Below, piece after piece: positions 59,599 through 64,000 of a DNA stretch of 64,000 nucleotides. The DNA comes from Microbaculum marinum. Lineage in GTDB: Bacteria > Pseudomonadota > Alphaproteobacteria > Rhizobiales > Tepidamorphaceae. A program made the position numbers and the translations under genes. The DNA lies in NCBI RefSeq assembly GCF_042646165.1, contig NZ_JBHRTC010000013.1; one strand, written 5' to 3'. The notes under the pieces are model-generated. The model was not told the DNA's origin, did no database searches, and worked only from the letters and a program-made list of their open reading frames with translations. Position 1 is the first letter of the stretch. Every line of letters begins with the position of its first letter.

Positions 59599-60108
59599 AT
59601 GCGGACCTTGCGCGCTGTCGTGCTGTCGGCATGTCTGGCCGCGGGAGCGTCGGCGGTGGCCGCCGGCGTATCGGCCGCGGAACTGGTGAAGACACAGCCG
59701 CCCTGTCCGGGGGTCTGCGTGAGCATGGGGGCGGGCGACACGACCGTCGTCGCGCGAAAGATCAGTTTCGATGCGCCGCGCAAGGGCACTGCCGTCGTGA
59801 CCTTCCACGGCACGCTCTACTGCCTGAGCAACAGGGCGCTCCAAACGAATTTCATCATCTATTCCCAGATCGTCATCAAGGGCGCGCCCGACCCGGAAGG
59901 TCCCTCCGGGCTGAGCTTCATCGAATCCGTCGAGCCGTATGACGGCAACTCAAGGACGGTCAGCTTCAACCTCGCCTCGACGCGCGTGTACAATGTGGGA
60001 AAGCCGGGAAAGCGCACCTACCAGTTCAAGCTGGCGCCGTTCGGCATGCCCGCGGACGCAGGATGCAGCGTCTACAGCGGGGCCTTCACGGTGCAGTTCT
60101 CCTCCTGA
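59599..60108 (+). CDS. Secreted protein of unknown function
   Basis: A 169-residue protein with a clear signal peptide (residues about 1-26, ending VSA-AEL). The mature part is beta-rich by composition, with a cysteine pair near its start (PPCPGVCVSM), a Cys in TLYCLSNRA and one in DAGCSVYSG, so two disulfides are possible. GGAGGACATCC before the ATG is a strong ribosome site. It ends 16 bases from the convergent SulP gene. No family recognised. Confidence 0.75.
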   Translation: MRTLRAVVLSACLAAGASAVAAGVSAAELVKTQPPCPGVCVSMGAGDTTVVARKISFDAPRKGTAVVTFHGTLYCLSNRALQTNFIIYSQIVIKGAPDPEGPSGLSFIESVEPYDGNSRTVSFNLASTRVYNVGKPGKRTYQFKLAPFGMPADAGCSVYSGAFTVQFSS

Positions 60109-60123
60109 GCGTTCCTCGGCGGT

Positions 60124-61854
60124 TCACGTCCCGGCGGCCGACCCGGGCAGCATCTCCCGGGCGCGTTCGAGGGCGGTCCTGAAGTCGGGAGCCAGATGGA
60201 TGCCGTCGCCCGGGTGCAGGACGTGCATGGCGATCAGCGTGCGCCTCGGCTGGCGCTGCAGGCCGGAAAGGATCACCGTCGAGCCGCCACGCCGGGCATG
60301 GGCAAGGAATTCCCGCAGCTTGGCGGCGCCGCTCGAATCGATCAGCGGCACCTCGCGCATCCGCAGGACGTAGACCGCGGGCGGCTTGCCGATGCGGTCC
60401 ATGGTCTCGGCGAGCCGCAGCGCGACGCCGAAGAACAGCGGGCCGCGCATCTCGAACACCTGGACGCCGTCGGGCAGGTCGTCGGCCTCGCGGCGACCGG
60501 CCCGGCCGGAGACAGCCTCCTCCTCCTCGTCGCCCTCGATGATCGTCGCGCCGGGCTGGCCGATCGCCACGACCTCGCTCATCCGGTGCATGAACAGGAC
60601 GGCGGACAGCACGACGCCGACCTCGATCGCCACGGTCAGATCGACCAGAACGGTCAGCGCGAAGGTCACCAGCAGCACCAGCCGGTCGCCGATCGGCGCC
60701 GTCATGAGCTGCCGGAACCGGTCGATCTCGCTCATGTTCCAGGCAACGACGACCAGCACCGCGGCGAGGGCCGCCAGCGGAATGTAGGAGGCGAGCGGTG
60801 CGGCGACGAGCATGAACAGCATCAGGAACACCGCGTGCAGCATGCCCGAGACCGGGCTGCGGGCGCCGGAGCGGATATTGGTCGCGGTGCGGGCGATCGC
60901 CCCGGTCGCCGGCAGGCCGCCGACCAGCGCCGAGGCCGAGTTTGCGATGCCCTGCGCGACGAGTTCGCAGTTCGAGCGGTGACGGCGACCGGTCATGCCA
61001 TCGGCGACCATCGCCGACAGCAGCGATTCGACGCCGGCCAGGAAGGCGATGGTGAAGGCGCTCGGCAGCAACTCGGCGATCCGTCCGAGACTGATCTCGG
61101 GAAAGCTGAACGTCGGCAGGCTGCCGGGGATGCCGCCGAAGCGCGAGCCGATGGTCTCGACCGGCAGCCCGAACAGGACGGCGGCAAGCGAGCCGACGAC
61201 GACGGCGACCAGGAAGCCGGGCGCCTTCGGCGCGTAGATCCGCAGGGCGACGATGAGGGCGAGCGCCCCTGCGGCGACGGCCAGCGACGCCAGGTCGAGC
61301 GTGCCGCGCGCCAGCCACATAGCGTGCCACTTGTCGACGAACTCGGCGGGCACCTCCGCCATCTCCAGGCCGAACAGATCCTTGACCTGGCTCGAAAAGA
61401 TGATGACGGCGATGCCGGCGGTGAACCCGGTGACGACTGCGTCGGGGATGTACTTGATCCAGGTCCCGAAGCGGGCGAGGCCGGCGACGATCAGCATCAA
61501 CCCGGCCATCAGCGTGGCGAGAATCAGCCCGTCATAGCCGAACCGGTCGATGACGCCGTAGACCACGACTACGAAGGCGCCGGTCGGGCCGCCGATCTGG
61601 AAGCGGCTGCCGCCGAGGGCGGAGATCAGGAAGCCCGCGACGACGGCGGTGACCAGGCCCTGCGCCGGCGCCGCCCCGGACGCGATGGCAAGCGCCATGG
61701 CAAGCGGCAGGGCGACGATCGCGACGGTGAGGCCTGAGATCGCGTCGTGGCGCAGGTCGACCAGGCGGTAGCCCTCGCGAAGCGTGATGACCAGCTTCGG
61801 GACGAACAGCTTCCAGTCCGACGACTGGCGGTGCGGGGCCGTCAGGTCGCTCAT
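60124..61854 (-). CDS. SulP-family anion transporter with STAS domain
   Basis: A 576-residue protein: a membrane domain with about 12-14 helices (GLTVAIVALPLAMALAIASG, ISALGGSRFQIGGPTGAFVVVVYG, FTAGIAVIIFSSQVKDLFGL, NCELVAQGIANSASALVGGLPATGAIARTATNIRSGARSPVSGM) and a C-terminal STAS domain (VLRMREVPLIDSSGAAKLREFLAHAR). SulP proteins carry sulfate, bicarbonate or dicarboxylates. The acidic stretch EGDEEEEAVSG before STAS is a distinctive linker. It is 4 bases after an XRE regulator gene, forming a two-gene operon. Confidence 0.93.
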   Translation of the reverse strand: MSDLTAPHRQSSDWKLFVPKLVITLREGYRLVDLRHDAISGLTVAIVALPLAMALAIASGAAPAQGLVTAVVAGFLISALGGSRFQIGGPTGAFVVVVYGVIDRFGYDGLILATLMAGLMLIVAGLARFGTWIKYIPDAVVTGFTAGIAVIIFSSQVKDLFGLEMAEVPAEFVDKWHAMWLARGTLDLASLAVAAGALALIVALRIYAPKAPGFLVAVVVGSLAAVLFGLPVETIGSRFGGIPGSLPTFSFPEISLGRIAELLPSAFTIAFLAGVESLLSAMVADGMTGRRHRSNCELVAQGIANSASALVGGLPATGAIARTATNIRSGARSPVSGMLHAVFLMLFMLVAAPLASYIPLAALAAVLVVVAWNMSEIDRFRQLMTAPIGDRLVLLVTFALTVLVDLTVAIEVGVVLSAVLFMHRMSEVVAIGQPGATIIEGDEEEEAVSGRAGRREADDLPDGVQVFEMRGPLFFGVALRLAETMDRIGKPPAVYVLRMREVPLIDSSGAAKLREFLAHARRGGSTVILSGLQRQPRRTLIAMHVLHPGDGIHLAPDFRTALERAREMLPGSAAGT

Positions 61855-61858
61855 GCGC

Positions 61859-62140
61859 CTAACGTGGGCTCTGTGCCGACCCGTCCCGTGCCGGCGGCGT
61901 CCTCAGCCTGACGCCGCGGCCGCCGGCCGGGCTCTGCGCGTTCTCGCCGATAAGCTCGACGCCGAGATCCTCCAGGGCGGCGATGACCTTGGTCAGCGTC
62001 TCGACCACACCGCGGACATGGCCCTCGCTCGCCTCCATGCGCTGGATCGTCGCCAGCGAGACCCCGGAACGTTCCGCGAGCGTCTTCTGGTCGATGCCGA
62101 GCAAGGCTCGGGCGGCGCGCATCTGGCCGGCGGATATCAT
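61859..62140 (-). CDS. XRE-family helix-turn-helix regulator
   Basis: A 93-residue DNA-binding protein: ISAGQMRAARALLGIDQKTLAERSGVSLATIQRMEASEG is a standard Cro/C1-type HTH, followed by VETLTKVIAALEDLGVEL. ATG 62140 is taken as start, with AGGGGG ahead. It precedes the SulP gene and may control it. Palindromes TGATATATCA and CTCAATATTGAG lie upstream (62204-62228), possible operators. Confidence 0.9.
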   Translation of the reverse strand: MISAGQMRAARALLGIDQKTLAERSGVSLATIQRMEASEGHVRGVVETLTKVIAALEDLGVELIGENAQSPAGGRGVRLRTPPARDGSAQSPR

Positions 62141-62203
62141 TCTGCCCCCTGGAGGTTCAGCTGCCGTCTGGTGCCACAAGTGTTGGGGTCAGTCAATCAA
62201 TAA

Positions 62204-62228
62204 TGATATATCAGACCTCAATATTGAG
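62204..62228. promoter_or_regulatory. Two adjacent AT-rich palindromes in a divergent region
   Basis: TGATATATCA (62204-62213) and CTCAATATTGAG (62217-62228) are perfect palindromes three bases apart, between the XRE gene and the divergent DUF6455 gene. They are plausible operators for the XRE regulator. Confidence 0.5.
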
Positions 62229-62313
62229 TGCTGCAACCTGCTTGCGCTGGCGCAAATCGGCCGCCGCAGGGTGCGGCTACACTTTCCCGGATCGAAGCGC
62301 GAGGGAGAGTGCG

Positions 62314-62565
62314 ATGTTCGAGCGCCTGCAGAAGAACCGCGAACGCCATGCCAAGCTGATGGGAGAGATGATGCGCCGCTTCGGCGTGCTGGAGAGCGGC
62401 GATATGTCGATGACCGGGGCCGTCAACCTGGAGCGGGCCGCGCGCACGTGCCTCGGATGCGGTTCGGCCGGCGACTGCGGGCGCTGGATGGCGCAGACCG
62501 ACGGCCCGGCGGGAGCCGAGGCCTTCTGCCCGAACGCGCGGATCTTCGCGGAGCTGGCGGCCTGA
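62314..62565 (+). CDS. DUF6455-type small cysteine-containing protein
   Basis: An 83-residue protein. It has GAVNLERAARTCLGCGSAGDCGRWMAQT and AEAFCPNARIFAEL, with cysteines arranged CxxC-x5-C and a later FCPNA, the pattern of small DUF6455-like proteins. Function unknown; metal or disulfide binding is possible. GAGGGAGA precedes the ATG. An upstream in-frame start is rejected because the extra residues are not conserved-looking. Confidence 0.8.
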   Translation: MFERLQKNRERHAKLMGEMMRRFGVLESGDMSMTGAVNLERAARTCLGCGSAGDCGRWMAQTDGPAGAEAFCPNARIFAELAA

Positions 62566-62615
62566 CGAAGCCGGGCCGCCGGTAGACGTTCAGACGGCGG
62601 ATCGGCGGCCGGGGT

Positions 62616-63902
62616 CTACCCTGACCGGCCGATCGACGACTCCGAAATGCACTGGCTCAGCAACGCTCCCTGAACCTTGAGGGCGAAGGTGGCGAGAGAA
62701 CATCCGTTCTCGACACCCGTGATCCCGCAGGCGATCGGCGTCTGGTCCGAAGAGGCAGGATTCGTTCCGTCGGGGCTGAGCGGGGTGTTGTTGCGGAGCT
62801 GGTCCATCGTCTGGGCCCGCAGCACGACCTTGACGAACGGTTGCCTGCTCGTGTCGTCGCGCCACAGCTCCAGGGCGATGCCGGCGCCGGGAGGGACCTC
62901 GTTCTGCTGGTAGCCGTCGAGGAACCAGGAGAGACCAAGCAACCCGGCGATGTTCAGCAGATTGTTGTCATGGGCAACGATCAGCGAGAACACCGGCCCC
63001 TGTCCCTGTGCCGCGGCCTGCAGGGCGGTCAGCGCGCGGTTCATCAGGTTCGATCCCAGCACCGCCGCGCCATACGGATTGGCATTGCCCGACCAGAAGT
63101 TGAGGGCGTGGGTCATGTTGATGTGGCTGATCTCCTGCGGCCCCTGGATCCGTCCCCAGCCGACGTCCCGCATCCGAAACCGGTTGGCGTACTCCATCAG
63201 AAAGTTCTCGGAAATGTTGGTCGCGCCATCCAGAGCGACGCTCGCCGGCAGGTCGGACAGGGTGCACCTGCGCTTGCCAACGAATTTCCTGCACAAGCTG
63301 GGCTTGCAGCAATCGAGGACATCCTGAAGCTTCTCGAGAGACGGGCGGTAGGCTTCGAACACGATCTCGGGATTCGAGCCGAGCAGGGCATCCTGGGAGG
63401 CATCGTACGGGCCTGCCTCGAGTTCGCAGACCCCGGCCTTGACCGGGTCGATCAGCGGATCGGTCGTCCCCTGCGCCACGTGCGTGACCGGATAGCTGCA
63501 GCCGGGCGTCATTCCGTCCATCAGCTTCCGCGCCGTCCTGATCGTCCGCTGATCGGAGTCAGAGTGCACCCAGACCTGGCTCCTGGCCAGACAGCCGGTG
63601 CCGGGGAGCAGGCCGGCCTGCTGGTAGAGCTGCCCGTAGAAGGCCCCGAAGGTCTGCGCGGTCAGGGCGCCTCGGGGCGTCAGCTTTCCCGGGTCCACCT
63701 TGAAGTCCGGCCATTCGTCCCTCGACATCGCGGTGTAGGGGATCGAGGTGCCCGTAAAGTTTCCCGTCAGCGGCGATCGAATGCTGTGCCGGTTGATCAG
63801 GACCACCGCTTCGAGCGTCTGGCTGCCTGCCGCCGCCTGTGCTTCGTGGCCCAGCGCCATAAGGGCGCAGCAGATCAGCAAGGCGTTCCACAGATTTCTC
63901 AT
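62616..63902 (-). CDS. Secreted histidine acid phosphatase (AppA-like)
   Basis: A 428-residue protein with a signal peptide (about 1-24, GHEAQA-AAG). The catalytic motif is INRHSIRSPLTG (RHxxRxP, His39) and the C-terminal acid motif is VAHDNNLLNIAGLL (HD). These are the phosphatase/phytase hallmarks of the branch 2 histidine phosphatase family, acting in the periplasm on phosphate esters. Several cysteines (DCCKPSLCRKFV) suggest disulfides. The ATG at 63902 has GGAG upstream; an extra 20 residues in a longer frame are not expected. Confidence 0.9.
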   Translation of the reverse strand: MRNLWNALLICCALMALGHEAQAAAGSQTLEAVVLINRHSIRSPLTGNFTGTSIPYTAMSRDEWPDFKVDPGKLTPRGALTAQTFGAFYGQLYQQAGLLPGTGCLARSQVWVHSDSDQRTIRTARKLMDGMTPGCSYPVTHVAQGTTDPLIDPVKAGVCELEAGPYDASQDALLGSNPEIVFEAYRPSLEKLQDVLDCCKPSLCRKFVGKRRCTLSDLPASVALDGATNISENFLMEYANRFRMRDVGWGRIQGPQEISHINMTHALNFWSGNANPYGAAVLGSNLMNRALTALQAAAQGQGPVFSLIVAHDNNLLNIAGLLGLSWFLDGYQQNEVPPGAGIALELWRDDTSRQPFVKVVLRAQTMDQLRNNTPLSPDGTNPASSDQTPIACGITGVENGCSLATFALKVQGALLSQCISESSIGRSG

Positions 63903-64000
63903 TGGCGTCTCCGGGGGGCAGTCCAGGGAAAGGAGGACGTGACTTAACGGAAGGTATCGCATGGTAGTGGACAGCGCATCGATTTTTTCGGGCGCGGGCG

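Noticed and set aside
60196..61737. A 513-residue plus-strand open frame opposite the SulP gene.
   Set aside because: Antisense shadow with highly biased composition; SulP on the other strand has clear membrane and STAS domains.

Overview
The window looks like chromosome of a high-GC alphaproteobacterium. Evidence: uniformly GC-rich coding sequence with short AT-rich operators, a very large share of solute-binding-protein transporters (two TRAP systems, one tripartite tricarboxylate system, one phosphonate ABC system), FCD-type GntR regulators, and GC-rich palindromic intergenic repeats of the kind common in Alphaproteobacteria. Genus cannot be read from the sequence. No rRNA, tRNA, phage, transposase or CRISPR was seen; this is a metabolic-accessory region.

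Layout. 9-2590: an AhpD/CMD-like protein, a methylenetetrahydrofolate reductase and a GntR regulator. 2957-9880: a DctPQM TRAP transporter divergent from an RraA-like aldolase, an UlaG-like metallo-lactonase and an IlvD/EDD dehydratase, together reading as an uptake plus lactone-to-keto-acid-to-aldol-cleavage route. 10564-16127: a type I extradiol dioxygenase, GalB-like hydratase, LigK/GalC-like aldolase, PrpF-family tautomerase, a DUF1932 dehydrogenase and a LigI-type lactonase, i.e. the lower protocatechuate-4,5-cleavage/gallate pathway. 16160-20139: a gentisate module (FAD hydroxylase, gentisate dioxygenase, fumarylpyruvate-hydrolase-like FAH protein, MarR). 20253-30609: a GntR-controlled catabolic regulon with a TAXI TRAP transporter, NADPH:FMN reductase, LLM flavin monooxygenase, two alpha/beta hydrolases, two SDRs and a MetE-like protein; three intergenic regions share a TGGTATACCA-type site. 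30729-35491: cupin, TctA, TctB, TctC and GntR in one operon.

35492-37240 is non-coding: a tandem array of about 177-bp units made of GC-rich palindromes, interrupted by an 89-bp palindromic element. 37238-51422 holds gloA and a complete C-P lyase set split in two: phnC-D-E-M-HDIG-N and, upstream, phnG-H-I-J-K-L with phnF divergent. An FAD amine-oxidase-like gene and a cluster of about 104-bp palindromic repeats lie between the two. The phnK 3' end is tandemly duplicated, a 270-bp repeat-rich block separates phnI from phnJ, and phnG contains a three-N assembly gap that breaks its frame.

51459-63902 is mixed: GST with a divergent TetR, a Lon-like protease with a UspA-like partner, a membrane-anchored class III cyclase with three two-cysteine repeats outside the membrane, an FAD monooxygenase, a secreted protein of unknown function, a SulP transporter with an XRE regulator, a DUF6455 protein and a secreted histidine acid phosphatase.
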